From contig JAQJVL010000202.1 of assembly GCA_035578905.1 (NCBI GenBank), positions 1,085,501-1,149,500 on the forward strand: DNA of 64,000 nt, given 5' to 3'. The DNA is from Stictocephala bisonia (Eukaryota > Arthropoda > Insecta > Hemiptera > Membracidae). A program made the translations under genes and the position numbers. Below, in pieces: positions 22,998 through 33,466 of the stretch (its first letter is position 1; each line of letters begins with the position of its first letter). The notes beneath the pieces are model-generated. The model was not told the DNA's origin, searched no databases, and worked only from the letters and a program-made list of their open reading frames with translations.

Positions 22998-24294
22998 TAA
23001 CTGTTTAGTTTCCATAATCCAGTGACGTTCTTTACTGAAGTTTTTTAGACTTCTCTCCAGTGTTCGACCAGGTGAATGTTTTCTCTAAGTAATTGAATTA
23101 CTTCGTCATAAAGGCAGCAGCAATTTACCAAAAAGCCGATCTCCCGCCGCAACAGCAACGCGCACTGGACCGTACCGGCTGATCCTGTAAAAAGCACGGC
23201 ATCCACTCTAAACAGATATTTGAGTGCATATGTGTTACTCTGCCGAACCGGCAGCTTATTGAAAGTAGAACAATTCACAGATTCCTATCGTCATTTGTAG
23301 AACATTTTCTCTAATGTTTGGTTATATTTATAAATTGGAGGGAGTTGATTTACATTTTGATCGAACATTAATGTTGTGAACTTTAACATATGTTTACAAC
23401 CATAAGACTAATAATTACAGTTACAATTATCACGCATCTGTGTACATTTTTATATAATTTACACAGATTAAATAAAAAATTTAATAGCTTAACGGAATTA
23501 TTTGAATTGAACGATTTATACAGAATTTAAGACATTTTATTTATGTGAGATGCACTTATACATTGTACGATGACCAAAGTTGTGTTTTTAAGGGATTTGA
23601 AGTGATTGGATGCCTTGAATAACCCGAAACCTACAAGCAACACATTCTCAGACAAAAATGTTGTATTAAAATCGAGGACTACATTAAAACATTGCCAAAT
23701 ATTGGGGATAAACACGTAAAACACCTTAAAGACGTCTGCTATAAAACGGGACAAATAATCTTAGGTTGCAAAAAATATGCAATTCTACAAATATGGTGCT
23801 ATAATATCTTTAGTTAGTATTGATTTTAGGAAGCGTATTCTGAAGACGAGGCCAAGGTCCAACCACAGAAAAAAAATAAAAATAAATAAAAAAACAGAGG
23901 TCGTTTTATTATGACAGCAGCGAACGGCTTAGTGACAGTTACCATCATTGTAAATCTTTATAAATATCTGTAGTAATAATGTCTAAGTTTACCTTCAGGA
24001 TTTTAAAGGATACTAAAGTGGATGGACTGACAATGGTTCTGGCCTTGCACAGAGAAGTGGAGAACTAACTACTCAACACCACAGTGCTCTATTGCGTGTG
24101 TCCTCTGTTTCTTTCTTCTCTGTGGTCCCAATCAAGCGATCGAGTTTAGTATCCATTGGCGTATTGCTAACCTTCACTGGGTTGCTTAGAGCAGCATTCT
24201 TCTTAGACACGCGTAAAATTATTCTCTTTTGTTCGCTTCACTCGCCAAGTTCACGTGGATCTGAAGGCACGTGCGAAAACTGTATGCAACGAGT
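22998..24294. other. Unassigned sequence
   Basis: Several 75-77-codon frames (23045-23278, 23527-23754, 24092-24319) show no known domain or splice borders. No repeat family was recognised here. Confidence 0.5.
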
Positions 24295-24372
24295 GAATTA
24301 CCGACCGCTAGCTCAGTGAGGATTCGAACATTGGACTTTGCCAGTGAGTCACCTTGCCGCCGGCTATATAGA
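24295..24372 (-). mobile_element. tRNA-like SINE fragment
   Basis: Minus strand: GCCGGCGGCAAGGTGACTCA, then GTTCGAATCCTCACTGAGC. Box-B-like GTTCGAATCC is clear; the A box is weak. Stems do not close, so a SINE head or tRNA relic is more likely than a gene. Confidence 0.5.
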
Positions 24373-26900
24373 CTTAAGAATTAACGAAATAATAAAATAA
24401 ATTAACCGTGTTCTCTAGTGATTAATTCCTTCTCAGTCGAACCTCCTACCCACCGACTGATGTTGACTGTTGCAACTACGGTACCTGTAACGCCGTCGAC
24501 GTGTTGTCGTCTGTACATCCGTCCCCAAACCATTGTGTGAGTTTTACGGTGTCGGTTAACTCTCTTCCCACCTTGCCCACCAGGCAGCGTGTTTGTCAGT
24601 TTCTAACTCCACCTTTCATAGTTAAACGTTATTCCAATTACAGACCTATCATGGTTACATAAAACAAAATTGAATATTTCAAAATTTGACACGCTATACC
24701 GGATAAGTAAGACTAGAAATGACTTTACATTTTCCTAACTGGATTTGGCTAGATAAAAAGAATTAAATTTCAACAGTAGTTAGTTGTATTTAAAAATTCA
24801 GGGGATAAATTTAAAATCTGTTTTCTAGAATCACTAGATAGTTATATTCTGTTTAAAAAAAGGTCAAATTTAAAATTGCATGATCATAAATAAAGTTGAA
24901 ATCCTTTTTTAATTTATCATTGATTAAACTTGTGAAATATAGCGGTAGGTACATAGGACTTGAATGATGGATTATAACTTGTTTAGTATTTTTTGTTAGA
25001 CTTTTACAAAAAATAAATTTTTATGTGTATACAATGAATATTCAGTAAATCATAGTCAGTGTAATTTATGGCAGTTTGTTGTTTTACTGTAGGAGGCACT
25101 GGAATAGCCGTCGCAGGAGGCAGTGGCTCGTCTAATCCCAGCATTGTTGTAGTGACGTGACGACATCGACGCTAACTTTATAACCAGCTGCAGCTCATAA
25201 AGTCCCCATTGTTTAAAACCGAAGTTGGCGGTAAGCTGTAGTCGACTTTAATCCCTCCCTTATCGTTTCGCCCGACAAGAAGATGCGGATTTCGACAAAT
25301 CGATTTGTTCCTCTTTGTTTCCGGACCACCACTGGAGCGTGCGATCAAGTCTTTGTCGATTAGTGTCGTCGGCGGTCGGCCAACCGTGGTCCGCCACTCA
25401 ATCTCCTTCACTTTTGGCTTTGCACCCCTCCCTTCCGCCCCATGTCCTTTACAATGTCTTTTAATGAGTCCGCCGAGAAAATTAATAAACCAGTCATTAC
25501 GATATTCATAAAGAAGTTTGCTCTCCCAAAAGAGTAATAATTTTGTCGGTCGACATGCCGGAAAGGAATATTATCTCGGGAGTTTTTGCCCTCTTTCGAG
25601 TCGTTTTGTCAGACTTTACTCGACTAAATGAGTAACTTCTTCTGTCAGTTTCTCTTTGAACTAGATTGTGCTTAACATTTACAGTCCCAGTTTATTTTTC
25701 CAGTCGAACTTCTTTATCAGAACTCTTCTAACAAATCGGTCAATTAAACTAGTACCGTATTATTCCTCTTAATTAAAATAACTGTATTTAAAATACTCTT
25801 TTAATAGATAACATTATAGTGTTTTGATATTTATTCAGTGCTCCCAACTACGCTATTTCCCGCAATCCACGTTCATGCGTAGCAGAGAGTTAGCGATTAG
25901 CGTATGGTTGGTTAATGAAACTATGGACAAACAGAATTGATCTTTCATGAGTGAACATTCTCTTGATCGTATTGTCACATTAATTGTTATTACGGATTTA
26001 AATAAATTATCGCTTTGAAAATTACGTAATTGCTAAGTTAGTTAGTAGAATTTGTGTGAGTTTTTCGTCTAGCTTGATATTCACTACTCTGAAGAAACAG
26101 TCTATTCGTAAGCCTGTCTAGTGAAACAGAAGTAAGTTTGGACACGTTAGTTTTGTACGGGCAAGAATAAAAAGAAATACAGTTGTTCGTGAAATTTCAC
26201 TAAAGCTTTATTGAATTTCTTGAAGCTTTGACACTAATTTGCAACATTTTGTTGATATTAGTCCCGGTGTTGTTTCATGTATCAATCTATCTAGCTTATT
26301 GATAGCTTATTGATAAGCTAGATATATGATATGATATGATAGATATGACGTCAATACGACACGTAGTCCCGTCGAAATTGCGTTTACGACACACACAAAA
26401 ACAAAGCAGAATGCAGGCTATAAAATTGCCTTTGGCGCGCGATGCGAAGGGTAGGAAATGAACATGTTATCAGTCGGTGGTTTATAACTCTGTGTTCGTG
26501 GATTGGCTGCTGCCGTATCTCGTGGACAGCTGTATTAGTGCCAGAGTGAAATTCGTTGTTTTTTTTATCCATCTATTGTGAATATCTCGGATCAACTGTT
26601 TTTTACATTATCAACACATTATTATAATGAAGGTTTTATTTGATGCGCTTGTTTTGTGCATTATATTTACTGGCACTGTGGTTCGCTAGCGACGAGTGGG
26701 TATTTTCTGTCTCAAGTTCGAACTTTTTGGTAATTTTCGTTTCTTACCATAAAACGTGTTCACCCAGATCAAAGTTGTTGACCAGTCGTCTCGACATAGC
26801 TGAATCTTTGTTTCGTAATCGTGCCGTTCTACTGGACGTCTGGACAGCAAGCGGGTGCGGCCCCGTAGCTCATGGGCTGAGGCGGTGACGGCCGTAGAAC
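24373..26900. other. Unassigned sequence upstream of the PTB exon
   Basis: Mostly AT-rich intron-like DNA. A GC-richer stretch at 25080-25620 contains overlapping frames on both strands without domains. An imperfect palindrome with TAGCTTATTGATAGC lies near 26290-26330. No exon with PTB motifs was found, although the exon encoding the first half of RRM1 should lie upstream. Confidence 0.45.
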
Positions 26901-27440
26901 GTTTGGCACACATTTTTGGCCGATTTGGAATGGCACGATTGGCACAGTCATTAGAGGGGATTAAGAAGGGTCAACCTGTAAGTTTCAGAAAAGCACGATT
27001 GGCACACACCGCCCGGCCAGGTAGTAGCAGCCAGGTGGCCAGAATGCGGGAAAATGGGAACTTTTTTGCCCCCGCAAATTCCCTGCTGTGGTGCTTATTG
27101 AAGTAAGCAACTAACCTAACCTAACCTAACCTAACCCAACCCAACCCAACCCAACCTAACCTAACCTAACCTAACCCAACCCAACCCAACCTAACCTAAC
27201 CTAACCTAACCTAACGTGAGGTTTAAATTTAAAAATTTGTTATATCACGGGCAAATGACTGCCACGCAGAGTTGACGGGAATAATAAAATTCCCGTTTTC
27301 CCTCGTTCGATGGCGTCTACCTGGTCGAGCGACTGTGCCAATCCTGCCTTTTCCAAGCAGGCGAGTTGACCCTACTTATTCCGCTCTAATGATTGTGCCA
27401 ATACTGCCATGGGCAGAAGGTCCAAAAATGTGTGCCAATC
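26901..27440. mobile_element. Foldback with (CCTAA)n hinge, element 2
   Basis: The left arm (26901-27085) and right arm (27268-27440) are inverted copies at an estimated 70-75%. CACATTTTTGGCC, TGGCACAGTCATTAGAGGGG and GGGTCAAC on the left match TCCAAAAATGTGTG, CTCTAATGATTGTGCCA and GTTGACCC on the right. Closer to the hinge, GGGAAAATGGGAACTTTT matches AAAATTCCCGTTTTCCC. Between the arms are about 20 CCTAA/CCCAA units. Frames at 26640-27688 across it have no domain. Confidence 0.7.
27109..27215 (+). repeat. (CCTAA)n / (CCCAA)n telomere-type array
   Basis: About 21 pentamers. CCTAA units alternate in blocks with CCCAA units (27135-27153 and 27175-27188). It occupies the loop of the inverted repeat. 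Confidence 0.95.
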
Positions 27441-27749
27441 GTCCCGTCCCCGCGGTGACTTACTTCACATTGGGTTCGGGTTCGATTCCCCGAACCTGTG
27501 CCGCTTCCGTAATTAGAAGTCACGTTAGGCCGCTGGTCCAACGAGGCTACAAAACAAAAATGGATCCGTCTAAACAGGCGAGGGAACTGTGTCTCAATCG
27601 GCTGTCGAACCCCAATAAAGGTCATACAACATTTACTATGGTACATGAAATTATGGTAATCTTTAATGACATACAAGAATCATACTAGTTTTTGGTGAAC
27701 TTTCTCCAGGCTTAACAGAAAAACTAGGGTTATTCATTCTTTTAACTGA
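27441..27749. other. Intron sequence immediately upstream of the PTB exon
   Basis: Includes a small GC-rich dyad, GGTTCGGG...CCCCGAACC, near 27474-27498. Open frames here (27272-27688 + and 27386-27676 -) have no domain. The branch point was not pinned down. Confidence 0.5.
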
Positions 27750-27772
27750 CGTGTTTTTTCGATCTGTTACAG
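27750..27772 (+). promoter_or_regulatory. 3' splice site of the PTB exon
   Basis: A T-rich tract with a run of six T, followed by CGATCTGTTACAG, ends at the exon border. The tract is short and interrupted by CGA, so it is only a moderate polypyrimidine tract. Position is anchored by the reading frame of the exon that follows. Confidence 0.8.
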
Positions 27773-27919
27773 GCATTCCTGGAGATGGCGGACGAAGTGT
27801 CGGCCTCGACCATGGTCACATACTTCACGTCATGTATGGCCCAACTGAGGGGCCGAGCGGTCTACGTTCAGTTCTCCAACCACAAGGAATTAAAGACTGA
27901 CCAGACCCACAGCAACGCA
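27773..27919 (+). CDS. heph: Internal exon of polypyrimidine-tract-binding protein (PTB/hephaestus), second half of RRM1
   Basis: PTB is a nuclear/cytoplasmic RNA-binding protein with four RRMs that binds UCUU-type pyrimidine tracts and regulates splicing, polyadenylation and translation. This exon is exactly 49 codons. It begins AFLEMADEVSAS, matching the RNP1/beta3 stretch of PTB RRM1 (AFIEM in vertebrate PTBP1), continues through helix alpha2 (MVTYFTS), then LRGRAVYVQFSNHKELKTD, the hallmark beta4 and C-cap of PTB RRM1, and ends in the linker TDQTHSNA. It is preceded by a pyrimidine-rich tract and CAG, and followed by GTAAGT. Both borders are phase 0, so skipping would keep frame but remove half of RRM1. 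hnRNP-L lacks the QFSNHKELKTD signature, so PTB is preferred. The GKNQ-encoding upstream exon and the downstream exons are not recognisable here and presumably lie outside. Codons are GC-richer than the surrounding intron. Gene assignment rests on recalled family motifs. Confidence 0.88.
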
Positions 27920-27925
27920 GTAAGT
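27920..27925 (+). promoter_or_regulatory. 5' splice site of the PTB exon
   Basis: GCA|GTAAGT matches the metazoan donor consensus at all six intronic positions and falls exactly where similarity to PTB RRM1 and its linker ends. Confidence 0.85.
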
Positions 27926-27964
27926 CTGTTTTAATATTTAATAAGCATAGCTTTTTTTTCTTTA

Positions 27965-28910
27965 GAATACCATCAACACTCATTAGTTCCTTAATTCCTA
28001 CAATGATTTTGAATCGTAGAGGTTGTATTCTTCCACAACGCTTTATTCCTTATTACGTTCTTTAAGCGACATTTTTTTATTAGTTTAGTGATCTTGATCA
28101 ACAGTGATTTCATTCTTCCACGATCCATGATTAATAGCTTCATGTTCATTCAGAAATGTTCTTTTATTGGTAATTTCTTATCCGTTCAATGATCCCAATC
28201 AATTGTGATTTGATTCTTCCACGATCCATGATTAATAGTTTCATGTTCATTCATAAATGTCCTTTTATCGGTAGTTTCTTATCCGTTCAATGATCCTAAT
28301 CAACAGTGATTCAGTTCTTTCCCGATTCTCGATCAATAGTTCCACTTTCTTTCAAATATCCTTTAACCGAACTTCCCCCGATCCGTTTGAAGATCAGTTC
28401 CTTGATCCGTTCAATGAGTCTTTATCAATAGTCCTTAAATTCTTCCGTGATCCTCGATTAATCTTTCTTTATTCATTCAGACTTATTTAACGACATTTCC
28501 TTATCCGTTCAAGAATCCTAATCAACAGTGATTGAAATCTTCCACTATCACTGATTAATAGTATGTTGTTTTTTCAAATGTTCTGTTATCAGTTCAATGA
28601 TCCTAATCAACAGTGATTCAATTCTTCCACGATTCTTGATTAATAGTTCCATGTTCGTTGAAATGTTCTTTAATCTACCTTTCCTCGATCCGTTCAATGA
28701 CTCTTTTAATCAGTAGTGCTATGATTCTTCCATGATCCTGGATTAATCGTTCTTTATTCATTCATGCCCTCTTTAACAGATAGTTCTTAGATTCATTCAG
28801 TAATCCATAATCAACATTGTTTGATTTTTCCAGAATCCTTAAATAATAGTTCATTAGTCATCCGGAAGTTTCTTTGTCCTTTAGTCAATCCTTGATACTT
28901 CTGGGAGTGT
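27965..28910 (+). repeat. Degenerate ~100-bp pyrimidine-rich tandem repeats, about 9 units, just after the PTB exon
   Basis: Recurring blocks in fixed order are GATTCTTCCACGATCC, TGATTAATAG, TTC-ATGTTCATTCA, TTCTTTTAT/TTCTTTAAT, ATCCGTTCAATGATCC and TAATCAACAGTGATT. Two neighbouring units near 28107 and 28211 are nearly identical; the rest have diverged. On the transcribed strand they are rich in UUCUU and UCUU, which are preferred PTB-binding words. Units contain no conserved open frame. Confidence 0.75.
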
Positions 28911-29889
28911 GGCGTAGCCTCGTAACTTAACAGGCAGTTGGAGTTAGTAGGATGTGACTCGTTTGGGGTTGAACATTCCTGCGTTGCACGGGTGCTTGCT
29001 CAGTCGTCATCAGCGACGTGATGTTTATATTGCTTGTGTTAGCTGGTTCGTCGTTATTGAGATACGGGAGGGTATGATGGAGAGAAGGGATTGGAAGGGA
29101 GGGATGGCTTGTCCCTAAGACAGCTAACAAAACCTGACATAAACCCACGTGGATCCAGATTACATAAGCCGTCCTTACACAACCCCAACTTAGGTAATCT
29201 ATCATATTAGACTTAAAGTACGCCAGAACTTGTGTTGACATCTTATCCCCCACGCCTAAAGAAAAAGTCAACCTAGTTTAGAGCCTACTGAAGTAATAAA
29301 GTACAAAACATTCTTCTTTCCACGTTTTATAGGTTAGGTTATGGCAACCCCGTGAAGGGTTCGGATATTATTTAAGGGTGGGGATTTTTATTACGATTGA
29401 AAATAATGTTACCCCAACCCCAAGGAATGTACAAATGTCGTGGACCAAACAAATACAATACAGGAAATGAATTTCTGATTAAAACGCTTATAACTAACCT
29501 CTTGCAGACCTCAGTACTAGCTTATCTTACCACTGGTCTTTGCGGGGAACCTATCAAACAGAGCAAGGAGAGAAACATTACAGTACAAGTTGAATATTAC
29601 TGATTCTGTTGAGTCTGGATCCGAACCTGAGCCATTTCTAACTCTGCCAATGACCATCTGTCTTGTGCTAGTATACGATGTCCAATAATTGCTCGTAAAA
29701 GCCTACACGTAAATTTGTAGGCACTGACTAACCTAGCGTAAGACCTAAAGCTGAAGTGGGTGATTGTACCTTCAATTGAAACATTATGAAGCTGATCTTC
29801 GACACACTGTGATTTTTCAAACAATGCTAAAAGTTAAATGATTGAGAAGGTCACGTTAACGACAGCAAATTTGTAAACTAATTATTAAA
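28911..29889. other. Unassigned intron-like sequence
   Basis: A 114-codon minus-strand frame (28927-29271) and others show no domain. A single TAGGTTAGGTTA sits near 29331. Nothing else was recognised. Confidence 0.5.
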
Positions 29890-30190
29890 AATATTTAATG
29901 AGTCACCCCTGCACGCTTCGCGTGCCAACCCCGCAATGAGTGCTTGTGTAAGCTGTTTAACCTGAATAATATAAATAAATATCACGATACATTTATATAC
30001 ATGTCATTTTTCGATTAATTTAAATCTCTCTCACTTATTTTTATGGTAAAAAACGTACTTTGAGGGCTTCCCGTGAGCTGACAATATTGAACAATGAAGA
30101 CCTTTTTGGACTATCACGAATAGTGAACTCTTTGGTGGCTCAATCGTTAAAATTGATTAAAAAAAGTATGGGGAAGTTATTTTAATATAA
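29890..30190 (+). repeat. Interspersed repeat family D, copy 1
   Basis: Starts with GAGTCACCCCTGCACGC, a terminal-looking motif that reappears inverted near 53145-53170. It contains AAATCTCTCTCACTTATTTT, ACTTTGAGGGCTTCC and AATGAAGACCTTT, shared in order with 39265-39460. No coding content. Confidence 0.55.
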
Positions 30191-30459
30191 AACGCATTCA
30201 CGTATTATGTCAAAGGACCACTGATTGTTCTAAAACGTGTGACTAACAGTTCATAATATAATGCTTACATTTATGGAGGGAAGGGATATGTTTTAATGTA
30301 ATATTTAAAGTCATTCTGTTTACTGTTGTTTTATCTCTAAGCTGAATAGATAAAATACAACAGCCCTATAACAAATCGAAAAGCCCAAACCATATACGCG
30401 GATGGTCGTATAAATTGCAATCACATCCCGTTTTCCGAGTACGGAATCTGTATAAATAA

Positions 30460-30920
30460 AATAATTAAACTCGTTTTATTGCCGGACTGAAAATAATTAT
30501 CTGTGAGGATATTATGCAAATATTGATAACGATTATCGAAAATGATAATTGATCCAAGTGGTGCGAGTGTGATCAGAATTTGTTTTCCGCTCGATTACAG
30601 CTGATTGGACGTGTGTGTACTGGCAGACGGTAATCCCTCAATTATCGCGAACACTCACACGCGCACACACAGTCACTCCATTATGGCACTGACACTGTGC
30701 TCTTCAGCTAATTAATTACTCTTTTACTACAGTGATAAAACTGTCCCGTTGCATTTGCATTGTGGCTGTTTTTATTTCGTTTCATTATCAATGTAGCTAA
30801 TGTCCCCTGCATTTAAGCTTGTTAATGTACAGTTATGTATGTCGGCCATTAAACAGCCATTTGTTCTTAATGGCGTAGATAATAACATGCCATTAAGCAA
30901 TGTGCTAGTAGAAATTAACA
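30460..30920. promoter_or_regulatory. Candidate intronic regulatory element (low-repeat block)
   Basis: This block lacks the surrounding repeats and is dense in short transcription-factor-like words: an octamer ATGCAAAT, TAATTA repeats, GATTATCGA, CAGCTGATTGG, and CATTTGCATTG. Such composition is often seen in conserved intronic enhancers, but conservation cannot be tested here. Confidence 0.25.
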
Positions 30921-31054
30921 ATAAAGATTGTTTTATTTGAATGTAAAAGTTAGTAATGCCTCTGTGCGTTGTTTTTTAAGACCCTATTTGAATAGTCGGT
31001 TCCATAATTTACTATAGAAACAAAGACATATACTACAGGCTCATCTAGGTCCTG

Positions 31055-31300
31055 TGAAGCCGTTTTTCCTGTACGGGGGAATTAGTTCATGATCGGTCCT
31101 CACAAGTAGCGCCATCGTTCTCCCTCTCTCTCCCCCTCTCTCCCTCTCCCTCCCTCCCTCTCTCCCTCTCTCCCCCTCTCTCCAGCACACGCTGAAGTGA
31201 CTAATAGATGCGATTATAAGCCAGTTCGAGCACCTATTTGATAACAATCACCTCTAGCTAGCAGCACATAAGCGCTACTGCAAATGCATTCCGTAGTAGC
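31055..31300 (-). repeat. Interspersed repeat family B, copy 4, with expanded CT tract
   Basis: Inverted family B order: TTTTTCCTGTACGG, AATTAGTTCATGATCGGTCC, AAGTAGCGCC, then about 70 bp of (CTCTCC)n, then CAGCACACGCTGAAGTGACT and GCAGCACATAAGCGC. The CT tract is longer than in other copies. Confidence 0.7.
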
Positions 31301-31879
31301 CTTCAGTCTGTTTCTGTAGTCAACAGTTTTACTTACCAATGTTATTCCTTGATATATAAAACAATCAAATAACGTCTTCAGGAGCAACTTAAACCAGTAT
31401 CGTTTTAAGTGAGTGTCGATCAGATATTTTATGATAAAAAAATGGAAAAGCAATACGTTATGCCACAGTTTCATTGGAAATATTGTCAATGATTTATGGC
31501 GATCATAAATCTTGTGTCGTATATTTGCTTGTCATTGATAAAAGCACATCTCTTGAAACACGCAGAATTTAACACTATTAATTTGGCCCGAACTGTTGCA
31601 TTTATAATTGGAAATTATATTTATTGCCCAAAGAACTAATTATACTTTAGCCATTACATAGAGATCTCGGTTACTAAGCATTTATTAAGTACTTACAAAT
31701 ATTTAAGTAAAAAAATATTGTACTTTCTACGGGGAATTGTGTACGACAAACCGAGTGTTAGCCGATGTTTTACATCGTATTATGTACTTCGATCTACACT
31801 GGATAGCCTGGCTGTCGGTAAAAATGATGGTTGTTTTAAGTTAAACCATTGACTTAAGAAACAAGGAGACTCTACGCTC
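31301..31879. other. Unassigned AT-rich sequence between two family B copies
   Basis: No gene, RNA or repeat was recognised. A minus-strand frame at 31214-31489 overlaps family B and has no domain. Confidence 0.5.
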
Positions 31880-32225
31880 ATATGGGTCCTACGAAGCTGG
31901 TTTTTCCTTTTCTGTGAAATAAGTTATATTTAATTTTCGCAGGTAGCGCCAACGGTTCCTCTCTAAACCTTGTTTAGCGCCGCAAATGGTAGGTCGCCGC
32001 AAATGGCAGGTCGCTGCGTATGGACGGGCCGCAAATAGCATTGAATCTCTTCTCTATCTCTCTTCATCCTTCTCTGTGTCTCGCTCCAGCATGCGCTGAG
32101 GTGACTAATAGCTGAGCTAACAGTTCACCAAACAGTCGTCGGAGCGCTAATTTGAAACCAATCACTGTTACATAGCAGCACTATGGCACAAGTCCAAAGC
32201 AAATTCATTACTTTTGTCTAACTGT
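31880..32225 (-). repeat. Interspersed repeat family B, copy 5
   Basis: Same inverted order as copy 4 and in the same orientation: GGTCCTACGAAGCTGGTTTT, GCAGGTAGCGCCAACGG, CAGCATGCGCTGAGGTGACT, GCAGCACTATGGCACAAG. A short internal duplication (CGCAAATGG..AGGTCGC) is present near 31980-32020. Confidence 0.65.
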
Positions 32226-33466
32226 TTCTTAGTGAATAGTTGAAACTTGTCACCTTAAGAAACATGCAGTTGATCTTTTAAAGTGTTCAATTAAATCATT
32301 CTATTGGTAATAAAAAAATAAAAAAAACTATATAAACCAAACAAAAATAAGATTAGCGCAGAATCGCCTTATTTATTAATATAACAAATGCCAGTTGCGT
32401 GTCAAATATGCGTGGGGAGGAGTGTGTGACAGTTCACACGCGTGTCAAGGGTGGGTGGCGCTGAGGAATGTGCCTTCACACTTCTTAGGTGGCGGAATTC
32501 CGACAGACTTGCAAACTCCTATCTCTTGTCAAAGCGAACTTTCATAATAATACGGCGTGTGTAAGCGTCATACCCACCTCCGGTATGGCTTTGTTAATTA
32601 ACAACATACGAGAGATAATATGATTAAAGTTTAGTCGTTTGTGATACTGTAAAACTACAATATCCGTTACGCTTTCTTTTATTATTAAGTAGATATTAAC
32701 TGATCTTTCTAAGGATGAGAAGTAATTTTGTGATTTACGATTTGTGCGTCTCATGCGAACATTCACTTTGTGTCCCGTCCATTAACCCTGTTATCATGAT
32801 TTTTTGAATTATTGTACATTATGTATGTTTGATCAAGTACCGAAGTACACTATGCCTGTGCAACTAAAGTTCATTTTTTTTCACCACTATTTCACTAATC
32901 ATCATAATTTAATAACAATTAAAAAAATAAATGTTGCCGTTAGTTTTGGTACCGTATATAGTTGTATACCTGCTTGGCCTTACATTTTTCCGCTACTTTT
33001 GTCGCTAACTGAGCAAATTGATACAATACAATCATAAATGTTATGCTACTGATAAAATAAATAATTTTCAATATTCTTTCCTCTTAGAGGGTTAGCTAGC
33101 CCCTTATTTGCAAAAAAATTAAGTTGTCCAACGTTTAAAGGGTGAAATTGCTCCCCTTTCTATCCGAAGACACTCTTTTACCTTAATATGTCAATTTAGA
33201 AAAAAAATCATAATCTAAATAATTAAGCTCAGGCACTGAACCATACGCAAGAGCCATAATTATGTACAAGTTGTGCTCTCCAATTATTTGCTAATGGAAT
33301 GTAACAGTTAAACACAGTTCGGTTTGATTCAATAACGAAACTTATCCAATTAGGAAGATTTCGAATGTGGCTGAAGCGTCGTGTACTTTGTGCAGTCGTT
33401 ACTTTGCTGGAAGTTCTGGCAGAGTTTGTCTGCTTTAGTAATGCTTACGCAGCAATCAAATCAGAC
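32226..33466. other. Unassigned sequence
   Basis: GAATCGCCTTATTTATTAAT near 32362 is inverted relative to a phrase near 3330, hinting at a shared element end. GC-richer patch at 32395-32520. No exon or RNA was recognised. Confidence 0.45.
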
